33,145 nucleotides of DNA from Pseudonocardia hydrocarbonoxydans (GTDB taxonomy: Bacteria; Actinomycetota; Actinomycetes; Mycobacteriales; Pseudonocardiaceae), in the NCBI RefSeq assembly GCF_006539565.1, contig NZ_BJNG01000051.1, positions 1 through 33,145 of the forward strand. Reading direction: 5' to 3'. The translations under genes and the position numbers were made by a program. Below the pieces are notes generated by a model. It was not told the DNA's origin. It was given only the letters and a program-made list of their open reading frames with translations, and did not search any database. How positions within the stretch are numbered: the first letter of the stretch is position 1; each line of letters starts with the position of its first letter. Shown here in pieces: positions 26,555 through 33,145 of the stretch.

Positions 26555-27456
26555 CCGCCGCCCGACGCGACGACATCGCCCGGAACGTCGTCGGACGCCG
26601 CCGCGAGCTCGATCTCGTGCTCGCGGCGGTGTCCGCCGGTCGTGACGTGATGCTGGAGGGGCCGCCCGGCACGTCGAAGTCGACGATCCTGCGGGCCATC
26701 ACCGCCAACTGGGGCGTGCCGTTCGTGCTGGTCGAGGGCAACGCCGAGCTGACGCCCGCGCGGCTGGTCGGCCACCACAACCCCGCGCGGGTGCTGCGCG
26801 AGGACTACTCGGCCGACAACTTCGTGCCCGGCCCGCTGGTGGAGGCGATGCAGCGCGGCGGGTTCCTCTACATCGAGGAGCTCAACCGCGCGCCGGAGGA
26901 CACCCTCAACACGCTGCTGGCGGCGATGGCCGAGCGGGAGGTCGCGGTGCCCCGGGTCGGCACGATCACCGCCCTGCCGACGTTCCGGGTGCTGGCGTCG
27001 ATGAACCCGTTCGACAACGTCGGCACCGCCCGCATCTCCGACTCCGTCTACGACCGGTGGTGCCGCCTCGCGATCGGCTACCAGGACGCGGCCGAGGAGG
27101 CCGACATCGTGGCGGTCCGCACCGGCAGCGTCGACGACGAGTTGGTCGCCGACGCCGTCGCGCTCACCCGGGCCACCCGCGCGCACCCGGACCTGCGCCG
27201 CGGCTCGTCGGTGCGCGGTGCGATCGACCTCGCCGCCATCGCCGCCGAGCTGGAGCACCTGGGCAGCTACGACGGCGACCGCCCCCGCCGCATCCTCGAC
27301 GCCGCCCTGCTCGCGCTCTCGGCGCGGGTCGGTGTCGACGAGGCGGCCGACGCCACCCCGGAGCGGGTGATCACCGAGATCTGGGAGAACCATTTTTTCT
27401 CACGCCCCGGCGGGCCGCGCCGGGACCGCATCACCTCGACGTCGACAACGCGGTAG
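26551..27456 (+). CDS. MoxR-family AAA+ ATPase
   Basis: A 301-residue ATPase starting at GTG 26551, which overlaps the SDR 3 stop (GTGA). Walker A is GPPGTSKST (37-45), Walker B FLYIEELNR (about 105-113), and ASMNPFD the sensor-1 region. A lid domain follows. MoxR ATPases act with VWA proteins as chaperones that mature or activate enzymes, often cofactor-dependent dehydrogenases. The last 18 residues after Phe283 (SRPGGPRRD to TSTTR) look like read-through of a non-coding frame. The AAA+ domain is complete by then, and the natural continuation appears to be the -1 frame that encodes the VWA protein. Confidence 0.9.
   Translation: MTAARRDDIARNVVGRRRELDLVLAAVSAGRDVMLEGPPGTSKSTILRAITANWGVPFVLVEGNAELTPARLVGHHNPARVLREDYSADNFVPGPLVEAMQRGGFLYIEELNRAPEDTLNTLLAAMAEREVAVPRVGTITALPTFRVLASMNPFDNVGTARISDSVYDRWCRLAIGYQDAAEEADIVAVRTGSVDDELVADAVALTRATRAHPDLRRGSSVRGAIDLAAIAAELEHLGSYDGDRPRRILDAALLALSARVGVDEAADATPERVITEIWENHFFSRPGGPRRDRITSTSTTR
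27393..27424 (+). other. putative -1 programmed ribosomal frameshift signal
   Basis: The heptamer T_TTT_TTC (27393-27399) is in the moxR frame, so tRNA-Phe can re-pair in both P and A sites after a -1 slip. After 6 bases a perfect 7-bp hairpin follows, CCCGGCG (27406-27412) and CGCCGGG (27418-27424) with a 5-base loop. The shifted frame continues as CTC ACG CCC into the VWA domain. CAT TTT is unusual codon use in a genome that writes these residues as CAC TTC. An indel in the six-T run remains the chief alternative. Confidence 0.6.
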
Positions 27457-28397
27457 CCCTGCCCGGGGGCCTGCGGCCGCTGGGTCGGCGCCCGAAACAG
27501 CTCACCGACGCCCCGGCGCTGTTCCGCCCCGGTGCGGGCGCGCCGGTGGTCGTCGACCTCGCGGGCGAGCGCGGTACCGGCGATCTCACGCAGGCCGCGG
27601 GCGGCCAGGGCGCGCTCACCACGCGGCAGACCGCGCGGCGCCGCGACGTCGCCGAGCTGCTGGAGGACCGCGCGCCCGACCCCGAGGTGGCGGCGCTGGC
27701 GCAGCGCATCGCCCGGCGCCTGGCGATCCGGCGCCGCCCCCGCGACCCGCGCGCCGAGCGCGGCTCCGGCCGGCTGGCGAGCGTCCCGTACCGCTACCGA
27801 TCCGACGACATCGACCTGGACCGCACGATCGAGGTCCTCACCGAGCGACCGGTCCCTGAGGACACCGACATCGTTGTGCGCGAGCGGATGCGGTCGCGCC
27901 GCGACGTCGTGCTGGTCGTCGACGTGTCCGGGTCGATGCGCGGGGAGAAGGTCCGGATGGCCGCGGCGACGGTCGCCGCCCTCTCGGCCGACCTCGTCGA
28001 CGACCGGCTGGCGCTGGTGGCCTTCTGGTCCGACGCCGCGCTGCTCACCCCGCTGGAGCAGTACGTGCCCGCGTCCCGGCTGCTCGACCAGCTGCTGCGC
28101 ATCCCCGCCCGTGGGCTCACCAACGTGCACTTCGCGCTGACGGTGGCGCACGCGGAGCTGGCCCGCTCCTCGGCCCGGCGGCGCACGGCCGTGCTGCTCA
28201 CCGACGCCGTGCACAACGCCGGGCCGGACCCCCGGCTGCTCGCCCGCCGGTTCCCCGAGCTGCACGTCCTGCTGCAGACCGACGGCGAGCACGACGCCCC
28301 GCTCGGCGCCGACCTCGCCCGGCTCGGCCACGGCCGGTTCGCACCCGTCGCCGGGCACCGCGACGTCGCACCCGCCCTCAACCGGCTGCTCCGCTGA
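27399..28397 (+). CDS. VWA-domain protein, probably expressed as -1 frameshift extension of MoxR ATPase
   Basis: A 332-residue open frame from the slippery site to the TGA at 28397. It begins LTPRRAAPGPHHLDVDNAVALPGGL and becomes GC-ending in codon use exactly at 27399. The von Willebrand A domain occupies the last 170 residues: MIDAS motif DVSGSMRG, Thr in GLTNVHFA and Asp in LLTDAVHN. No ATG, GTG or TTG occurs in frame between 27300 and 27546. The first candidate, GTG 27546, has no ribosome site and would drop 49 residues. As a frameshift product it would be a fusion of about 615 residues with the AAA+ domain. If initiated separately it is a 283-residue VWA protein. Either way it should work with the MoxR ATPase. 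Confidence 0.75.
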   Translation, partial: LTPRRAAPGPHHLDVDNAVALPGGLRPLGRRPKQLTDAPALFRPGAGAPVVVDLAGERGTGDLTQAAGGQGALTTRQTARRRDVAELLEDRAPDPEVAALAQRIARRLAIRRRPRDPRAERGSGRLASVPYRYRSDDIDLDRTIEVLTERPVPEDTDIVVRERMRSRRDVVLVVDVSGSMRGEKVRMAAATVAALSADLVDDRLALVAFWSDAALLTPLEQYVPASRLLDQLLRIPARGLTNVHFALTVAHAELARSSARRRTAVLLTDAVHNAGPDPRLLARRFPELHVLLQTDGEHDAPLGADLARLGHGRFAPVAGHRDVAPALNRLLR

Positions 28398-28453
28398 CAC
28401 CGGCCGGACCGTCCTGAGAGGATCCGCCGCACACGCGCGGCGGGAGGAACGGG

Positions 28454-28843
28454 ATGCATCGGACCGGATGGCGGACAGCGGCCGTCGTCACCGCGGTGGT
28501 CGTGTCGGTGGGCGGCTGCGCCTACCTCCCCACGCCCCGCCCGACCCCCGACCGGCCGTCGACCACCACCGCGGCAGCGGAGACCACGGTCGACCCGGGC
28601 ACGCTCCCGACATCGTTCGGTCGCGGCAGCTACGACGTCGGCGTCGACATCGCGCCCGGGACCTACGTGGCGGGACCGGGCTCCACCTGCTACTGGTCCC
28701 GGTCGGTGCCCGACGCGCAGGGGCGCGGGGCCACGATCGTCGAGGACGTCTTCGACCGTCCCGACGACGGCGGGCACCGGGTAGTCCTGGCCGTCGGCGA
28801 ACGCTTCACCACCAGCCGGTGCGGCACCTGGGAGACGGAGTGA
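28454..28843 (+). CDS. small secreted lipoprotein
   Basis: A 129-residue predicted lipoprotein. The signal peptide has MHRTGWRT followed by a hydrophobic stretch (AAVVTAVVVSV) and the lipobox VGGC, so Cys22 would be lipidated. A Pro/Thr-rich linker (PTPRPTPDRPSTTTAAAE) leads to a folded domain with GSYDVGVDIAPGTYVAGPGSTCYWSR. This is a recurring actinobacterial extracytoplasmic unit of unknown function with two cysteines (CYW and SRCGTW) that could pair. GGGAGGAAC precedes ATG 28454. Confidence 0.82.
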   Translation: MHRTGWRTAAVVTAVVVSVGGCAYLPTPRPTPDRPSTTTAAAETTVDPGTLPTSFGRGSYDVGVDIAPGTYVAGPGSTCYWSRSVPDAQGRGATIVEDVFDRPDDGGHRVVLAVGERFTTSRCGTWETE

Positions 28844-28869
28844 CCCACCGGTCCGGACACCGATCCGGC

Positions 28870-29100
28870 TCAGTCGGCGGCGTCGCGTAGCCGCAGGACC
28901 ACGCGCAGGACGTACTCCACGGCCGTCTCGTACGACCCGCCGCGCAGCTCGCCGCGCTGGGCCAGGTTGCGCGAGGCGAACTCGAGCTCCCGCTCCGGGC
29001 CGGCCCGCCGGACGACCACCGCGGCGATCTCGTCGAGGTCCAGGCCGGGGTGGTCGAGCCGCGCGAGGGCGAACTCGACCACCAGCTCCTCCTCGCTCAC
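28870..29100 (-). CDS. small hypothetical protein
   Basis: A 76-residue acidic, helical protein (MSEEELVVEFALARLDHPG to VLRVVLRLRDAAD) not recognised as any family. The GTG start at 29100 lies 4 bp after the stop of the alpha/beta hydrolase, so it is probably in the same transcript. There is no membrane segment, signal peptide or metal motif. Coding character is supported by GC-ending codons, but the ribosome site is weak. Confidence 0.6.
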   Translation of the reverse strand: MSEEELVVEFALARLDHPGLDLDEIAAVVVRRAGPERELEFASRNLAQRGELRGGSYETAVEYVLRVVLRLRDAAD

Positions 29101-29104
29101 CCGG

Positions 29105-29911
29105 TCATCGTCGCGCGTTGCGGACCGCCCACGCCAGGACGTAGTCGGCGATCTCCTCCCATCCGGGGGCGGCGGGCATCAGGTGCGGCTTGCCGCCGAA
29201 CTCGACGTACTCGGTGAGCGTCTTGTCCGAGGTGTAGTGCTTGGCGTTCGAGCGCTGCACCGAGGGCGGCATGATGTGGTCCTCGGTCGCCCCGACCAGC
29301 AGCAGCGGCGCCCGGTCGGGGTTGGTGTAGTCGACGTAGGTGCCGCCGTGGCCCGGGGTGAGGTTGGCCAGCGCGCTCTCGAACAGGATCCGGCCCGAGA
29401 CGGGCACGGCGTAGCGCTCGTAGAGGGCACGGGCGCGCTCCTCCGGGAAGGTGTTGGTGAAGGCGTAGTTCCAGTGCTCGAAGTCGTAGGCGACCGCCTT
29501 GTGCCGGTTGGCCGGGTTCTTGAGCACCGGGAACGTCGAGCGGATCTGGCTGATCGGCACGACCGGCACGCCCTCGGTCGGCGCCGAGTTCAGCGCCACC
29601 CCGGCGATGCCGTGGCCGCGGTCGAGCAGGATCTGCGTGAACGCCCCGCCCGCCGAGTGGCCCATGATGATCGGCGGGGCGTCGAGCCCGCGGATCACCG
29701 ACTCGAGGTGCTCGACGATCGCGGGGACCGTCACCGCCTCGACGGGCGAGGGATCGGCGTTGAGGGACTCGACCTCGACCTCGAAGCCGGGGTAGGCCGG
29801 CGCGATCACGCGGTGACCCTTGGCCTCGTAGTGCGCGATCCAGTCCTCCCAGCTCCGCGGTGTCACCCAGAAGCCGTGGACGAGGACGATGGTGTCCGGT
29901 GCGGTGGTCAT
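29105..29911 (-). CDS. alpha/beta hydrolase
   Basis: A 268-residue alpha/beta-hydrolase-fold enzyme. IVLVHGFWVTPRSW is the oxyanion region, GHSAGG the nucleophile elbow with Ser, GATEDHIM the acid, and GKPHLM the catalytic His. No signal peptide is seen, so it is cytoplasmic. It probably acts on an ester or lactone; the substrate is unknown. AGGAAGG precedes ATG 29911. It is divergent from a PucR/CdaR-type regulator across 129 bp, which is the likely regulator. Confidence 0.9.
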   Translation of the reverse strand: MTTAPDTIVLVHGFWVTPRSWEDWIAHYEAKGHRVIAPAYPGFEVEVESLNADPSPVEAVTVPAIVEHLESVIRGLDAPPIIMGHSAGGAFTQILLDRGHGIAGVALNSAPTEGVPVVPISQIRSTFPVLKNPANRHKAVAYDFEHWNYAFTNTFPEERARALYERYAVPVSGRILFESALANLTPGHGGTYVDYTNPDRAPLLLVGATEDHIMPPSVQRSNAKHYTSDKTLTEYVEFGGKPHLMPAAPGWEEIADYVLAWAVRNARR

Positions 29912-30007
29912 GTCGGGCCTTCCTGTCGGGCGGTGGGGACCCGTCGAGGATCGCGGCCCTACCACCTCCCGGGCGAGGTCGCGACGGACACCGTCGGCGC
30001 GTCCGGG

Positions 30008-30034
30008 TTGTCCGGCGCCACAGCGGCTTAGGCT
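30008..30034 (+). promoter_or_regulatory. candidate promoter, leaderless, of the PucR/CdaR-type regulator
   Basis: TTGTCC (30008-30013) and TAGGCT (30029-30034) are spaced by 15 bp, and the -10 ends 6 bases before GTG 30041. The short spacer weakens the -35. Confidence 0.45.
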
Positions 30035-30040
30035 CGTGCC

Positions 30041-31255
30041 GTGCCCGAGCCCCCCGACGCGCTGGTGACGGTCGCGCCCGCGCTCCTGCGGCGCCTCGAC
30101 GAGGTGGCCGACCGGATCGTCGCGCGCGTCCAGGAGGGCCTGCCCCTCTACCGGGACCAGACCTACGTGAGCACCGAGGCGCTGCGGACGGCGGCGGTCG
30201 ACAACGTCCGGTACCTGCTGCGCACCGATCCCCTCCCCGACGGCGCCGACCTGGCCGCGGCCCGGCGCACCGGCGAGCTGCGCGGCCGGGTCGGGGCGCC
30301 GCTGCCGGAGCTGCTCGCCGGGTTCCGGATCGGGTTCGCCGTGTTCTGGGAGCTGCTCGCCGCCGAGGCGATCCGCGCCGGCGTCGACGCCCGCGGGCTG
30401 GCCGAGCTGGCCACGCACGTGTTCTGGAAGGCCGACGAGTACTCCGCCACGCTCACCACCGCCCACCGCGACGCCACCGCCCACGAGCTGCGCCGCCGCG
30501 AGCAGGAGCGCTCGGCGCTGGTCGAGGCGCTGACGACCGGCGCCGTCGGCTCGGTGTGGGAGATCGCCAGCGGGCTCGACCTGCCCTCGACCGGCTCGTT
30601 CGTCACCGTCGCCGCCGAGGTGGCGGCGGTGGGGACGGTCGCGCTGCCGGAGATCGCGTCGAAGCTGCGCGCGGTCAACGTCTCCTCGGCGTGGCGGCTG
30701 CTGCCCGACGTCGAGGTCGGGGTGGTGTCGCTGCCCGGGCCCGACCCGTCCGACGCCGTGCGCGTCGTCGGCGGCGCCGCACCCGGCCGCGTCGGCGTCA
30801 GCCCCGTCTACCCGGCGCTGGACGAGACCCCCCGCGCGCTCTACCTGGCCCGCATCGCACTGCAGAGCGCCCCGCCCGGCGCCCCCGCGGTCCGCCGCTT
30901 CGACGACACCCCGCTCGCCACGCTCGTCGCCGCCGCGCCCGAGGCGGCCGTGCAGATCGCCCGCCGGGTCCTCGGCGACCTGCTGGAGCTGCGCCGCGAG
31001 GAACAGGACGTGCTGCTGGAGACGCTGGAGACCTGGCTCGCGGCGGGCGGCTCGGCCACCGTCACCGGCACCCGGATGTTCGTGCACCCCAACACCGTGC
31101 GGCACCGCCTGCGCCGCATCGCCGAGCACACCGGGCGCGACCTGGAGCACCCGACCGCGCTCGCCGAGCTCTCGACGGCCCTGCACGCGCTGCGCCTGCT
31201 CCCGGGTGTCCGCCGCGCGTCGCACGATGAGACGGCCAAGGTCACCCGCGGATGA
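30041..31255 (+). CDS. PucR/CdaR-type helix-turn-helix transcriptional regulator
   Basis: A 404-residue regulator with a GTG start. The N-terminal 160 residues form a helical RsbRD-like domain (ELLAGFRIGFAVFWELL). The C-terminal PucR-type HTH is LLETLETWLAAGGSATVTGT followed by MFVHPNTVRHRLRRIAEHTGRDL. This architecture is common in Actinobacteria and often controls adjacent catabolic genes. The divergent alpha/beta hydrolase is the nearest candidate target; the downstream Rieske genes on the same strand are another. Confidence 0.9.
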   Translation: MPEPPDALVTVAPALLRRLDEVADRIVARVQEGLPLYRDQTYVSTEALRTAAVDNVRYLLRTDPLPDGADLAAARRTGELRGRVGAPLPELLAGFRIGFAVFWELLAAEAIRAGVDARGLAELATHVFWKADEYSATLTTAHRDATAHELRRREQERSALVEALTTGAVGSVWEIASGLDLPSTGSFVTVAAEVAAVGTVALPEIASKLRAVNVSSAWRLLPDVEVGVVSLPGPDPSDAVRVVGGAAPGRVGVSPVYPALDETPRALYLARIALQSAPPGAPAVRRFDDTPLATLVAAAPEAAVQIARRVLGDLLELRREEQDVLLETLETWLAAGGSATVTGTRMFVHPNTVRHRLRRIAEHTGRDLEHPTALAELSTALHALRLLPGVRRASHDETAKVTRG

Positions 31256-31298
31256 GACCGTCCCCTCACTGCGCCACCGCAGTGGGACGGGAGAGTCC

Positions 31299-32231
31299 AT
31301 GTCGGACACCGAAGGACCCCTCGGGGTCACCACGTGGCACCGGCACCTGTTCGCCCGGGTGGAGCGGTGGCCGTGGCTGAAGTCGCTGGAGGAGTCGGTC
31401 TCCGCGGTGTCCCAGCCGCTCTACGACCGGCACCGCGACAACCTGCTCGTCGAGCTCATGCACGGCGGCCGCTGGTCCGGGCACTCGCTGCACGCCGCGC
31501 TCAGCGACCTCCCGATCGGGTTCTGGGCCGGCACCGTCGTCCTCGACGCGCTGGGCAAGGACGGGTCGGCCGACGACGGCGGCCTCGACGCCGCGGGCAC
31601 GCTGAGCGCCGCCGGGCTGCTCGCCGCGGCGGGCACCGTCGCCACCGGCTTCACCGACTGGACCGTCAGCGACGGCGACGACCGCCGCACCGGTCTGTTC
31701 CACGGCCTGCTCAACCTGGCCGGCACCGCCCTGCAGGCGGCCTCGCTCGCCGCGCGGGTCCGCGGGAACCGCGGGCCCGCGCGTGCACTGGCGCTGGCCA
31801 GCATGGGCGTCACCGGGGCGGCCGGCTACGTCGGCGGCCACCTGGTGCAGGGCCGGGCCGTGATGGTCAACCGGGTCGCGACGACGACCGGGCCGACCCG
31901 CTGGGTGCAGGCGGTCCAGGAGGCCGACCTCCCCGACGGCGCCACCACCGGCGTCACCCTCGACGGGCGGCAGGTCCTGCTGCACCGCTCGGGCGACGAC
32001 GTCCACGCCATCGACGACCTGTGCAGCCACGCGGGCGCGCTGCTCTCGCGCGGCCCCGTCGAGGACTGCGTGGTGACCTGCCCGCTGCACGAGTCGAGGT
32101 TCGACGTGCGCGACGGCCGGATCGTCCGCGGCCCCGCACACCACCCACAACCGGTCCTCCCCACGCGCATCCGCAACGGCTGGATCGAGGTGCGGGGCTC
32201 CCTGCCCGTCGCACGGCGCAAGAAGAACTAG
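31299..32231 (+). CDS. DUF2231 membrane / Rieske [2Fe-2S] fusion protein
   Basis: A 310-residue protein. Residues about 55-195 carry DUF2231-like membrane segments: HSLHAALSDLPIGFWAGTVVL, LSAAGLLAAAGTVATGF, GLLNLAGTALQAASLAA and ALALASMGVTGAAGYVGG. Residues about 205-305 are a Rieske domain with CSHAG and CPLHESRFDV (C-x-H and C-x2-H). It would hold a [2Fe-2S] cluster attached to the membrane. The redox partner is not visible. The small Rieske ferredoxin starts 10 bp downstream. Confidence 0.88.
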   Translation: MSDTEGPLGVTTWHRHLFARVERWPWLKSLEESVSAVSQPLYDRHRDNLLVELMHGGRWSGHSLHAALSDLPIGFWAGTVVLDALGKDGSADDGGLDAAGTLSAAGLLAAAGTVATGFTDWTVSDGDDRRTGLFHGLLNLAGTALQAASLAARVRGNRGPARALALASMGVTGAAGYVGGHLVQGRAVMVNRVATTTGPTRWVQAVQEADLPDGATTGVTLDGRQVLLHRSGDDVHAIDDLCSHAGALLSRGPVEDCVVTCPLHESRFDVRDGRIVRGPAHHPQPVLPTRIRNGWIEVRGSLPVARRKKN

Positions 32232-32241
32232 GAGGAGTGCC

Positions 32242-32598
32242 ATGGCGTGGGAAGCGGTCGCGGACCTGGACCAGCTCGAGGAGGGCGACATGATGGTCGT
32301 CCAGATGGGCGGCCAGCCGATCTGTGTCGTCCGGCTCTACGAGGACGAGGCGGTGGCGGTGCACAACACCTGCACCCACCAGCAGCAGCCGCTCAACGAG
32401 GGCTACCTGCAGGAGGACGACACCCTCATCTGCCCCGCCCACAACTCGTGCTTCGACCTGCGCACCGGTGAGCCCAAGGGCGTGCCGGCCGTCGCGCCGA
32501 TCCCGGTGTACGCGTGCAAGATCGAGGACGACGCGATCTGGGTCGACTTCGACCAGCAGCTCAACGAGGCCGAGATCCCGCACAAGCCCTACCACTAG
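32242..32598 (+). CDS. small Rieske [2Fe-2S] ferredoxin
   Basis: A 118-residue Rieske protein. Cluster ligands are Cys44-His46 (NTCTHQQQ) and Cys64-His67 (LICPAHNSCFDL). The size fits a soluble Rieske ferredoxin like those serving dioxygenases, but no oxygenase lies beside it. AGGAGG (32230-32235) overlaps the stop of the upstream DUF2231-Rieske gene and gives 6-base spacing to ATG 32242, so the two are co-translated. The protein is acidic, as expected for an electron carrier. Confidence 0.92.
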   Translation: MAWEAVADLDQLEEGDMMVVQMGGQPICVVRLYEDEAVAVHNTCTHQQQPLNEGYLQEDDTLICPAHNSCFDLRTGEPKGVPAVAPIPVYACKIEDDAIWVDFDQQLNEAEIPHKPYH

Positions 32599-32604
32599 GG
32601 CGGC

Positions 32605-32637
32605 GGCGGCCGGCCCGCCCGGACCGGGCCGGCCGCC
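32605..32637 (+). terminator. terminator-like hairpin after Rieske gene
   Basis: A perfect 13-bp GC stem (32605-32617 with 32625-32637) and a 7-base loop, starting 7 bases after the stop codon. No T tract follows, as is usual in high-GC Actinobacteria. Confidence 0.6.
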
Positions 32638-32666
32638 GATCGGAACGACAGCAGCGGGGAGCGACC

Positions 32667-33143
32667 GTGGAGATCGTCGACGACATCGCGCGGGCCGCCG
32701 CGACGGCCGCGGTCCTGTTCCTCGACGAGGAGGGGCAGGTCCTGATCGTCGAGCCCACCTACAAGCCCCGCTGGGAGATCCCCGGCGGCGACGTGGAGCG
32801 CGGCGAGTCCCCGCGCGGGGCGTGCGAGCGGGTGCTGCACGACGAGCTGCGGCTGGACCGGGGGCCGGGGCCGCTGCTGGTCGTCGACTGGGCGCCGCTG
32901 GTGCGTGAGGAGCGGGTCCGGTTCGTCTTCGACGGCGGCACGCTCTCCGAGACCGAGCTGGACCACATCGAGCTGCGCCCCGACGTCCTCACCTCGTGGG
33001 CGTTCCTGTCGCCCGACGAGCTGTTCGTGATGATGGAGCCGCGGCTGGTCCGCCGCGTCCTGTCCGCGGTCGACGCCCACCGCACCGGCGTCCCGGCCTA
33101 CCTGGAGGGCGGCACGGTGGCCGGCACGCAGCCGGTCCCCTAG
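32667..33143 (+). CDS. Nudix-like hydrolase with degenerate Nudix box
   Basis: A 158-residue protein starting at GTG 32667 behind GGGGA. AAVLFLDEEGQVLIVEPTYKPRWEIPGGDVERGES is the typical first half of a Nudix fold. The box itself reads GDVERGESPRGACERVLHDELRL. The G-x5-E start and the final metal-binding Glu are kept. The usual RE is RV, the first Glu of EE is Asp, and the late Gly is Arg. It may be a low-activity or non-canonical Nudix protein. The TAG stop lies at the window edge, so the gene is complete. Confidence 0.82.
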   Translation: MEIVDDIARAAATAAVLFLDEEGQVLIVEPTYKPRWEIPGGDVERGESPRGACERVLHDELRLDRGPGPLLVVDWAPLVREERVRFVFDGGTLSETELDHIELRPDVLTSWAFLSPDELFVMMEPRLVRRVLSAVDAHRTGVPAYLEGGTVAGTQPVP

Positions 33144-33145
33144 GG

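Noticed and set aside
27393..27424. T run plus hairpin read as an intrinsic terminator
   Set aside because: The T run precedes the hairpin on the plus strand, and on the minus strand the hairpin is followed by As, so neither orientation gives a stem followed by Us.
26551..28397. Calling moxR or the VWA gene a pseudogene
   Set aside because: Both domains have intact catalytic and MIDAS motifs and no internal stop. The only break is at a site with frameshift-signal architecture. An indel is kept as the alternative.

Overview
The window is about 33 kb of very GC-rich actinobacterial DNA. GC-ending codons dominate every real frame, GTG starts are frequent, and stop/start overlaps of the ATGA or GTGA type are common. 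Mycofactocin-type dehydrogenases, an AcoR-like GAF regulator and a paaABCDE cluster with a TetR regulator fit the Pseudonocardiaceae (Pseudonocardia or a relative). The genus is an inference from gene content. No rRNA, tRNA, CRISPR array, insertion sequence or phage gene was seen, and no gene-free stretch exceeds 300 bases.

Layout. (1) 3-5174: a classical SDR on the minus strand, divergent from glutamine-dependent NAD synthetase (nadE), then a pentapeptide/DinB protein, then a BNR-repeat protein coupled to a MoaD/ThiS-like carrier ending in Gly-Gly. A perfect 36-bp palindrome separates this block from the next, convergent one. (2) 5300-9501, minus strand: an AcoR-like GAF regulator, a 2,3-butanediol-dehydrogenase-type alcohol dehydrogenase and a SnoaL-FMO flavoprotein, probably one operon. 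(3) 9564-12908, minus strand: a tight operon of a 2OG-Fe(II) oxygenase, a choline/carnitine-type O-acyltransferase and a class I methyltransferase, a plausible small biosynthetic module. (4) 12966-23213: phenylacetate catabolism. paaABCDE and paaG-tetR-GNAT lie on the minus strand, and paaZ-paaK on the plus strand. A nucleotidyltransferase/HTH toxin-antitoxin-like pair sits between paaG and paaZ. Three similar operator-like sites precede paaA, paaG and paaZ. (5) 23224-28397: a MerR/GAF regulator divergent from an operon of three mycofactocin-type SDRs, a MoxR AAA+ ATPase and a VWA protein. (6) 28454-33143: a lipoprotein, a small hypothetical protein with an alpha/beta hydrolase, a divergent PucR/CdaR-type regulator, a DUF2231-Rieske membrane protein, a small Rieske ferredoxin and a Nudix-like protein.

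The most striking signal is at the moxR/VWA junction. The moxR frame runs into an in-frame slippery heptamer T_TTT_TTC, followed six bases later by a perfect 7-bp GC hairpin. The VWA frame has no usable start nearby and becomes coding-like exactly at that point. A -1 programmed frameshift would give an AAA+-VWA fusion of about 615 residues alongside a 301-residue ATPase. A sequencing or mutational indel in the T run is the main alternative.
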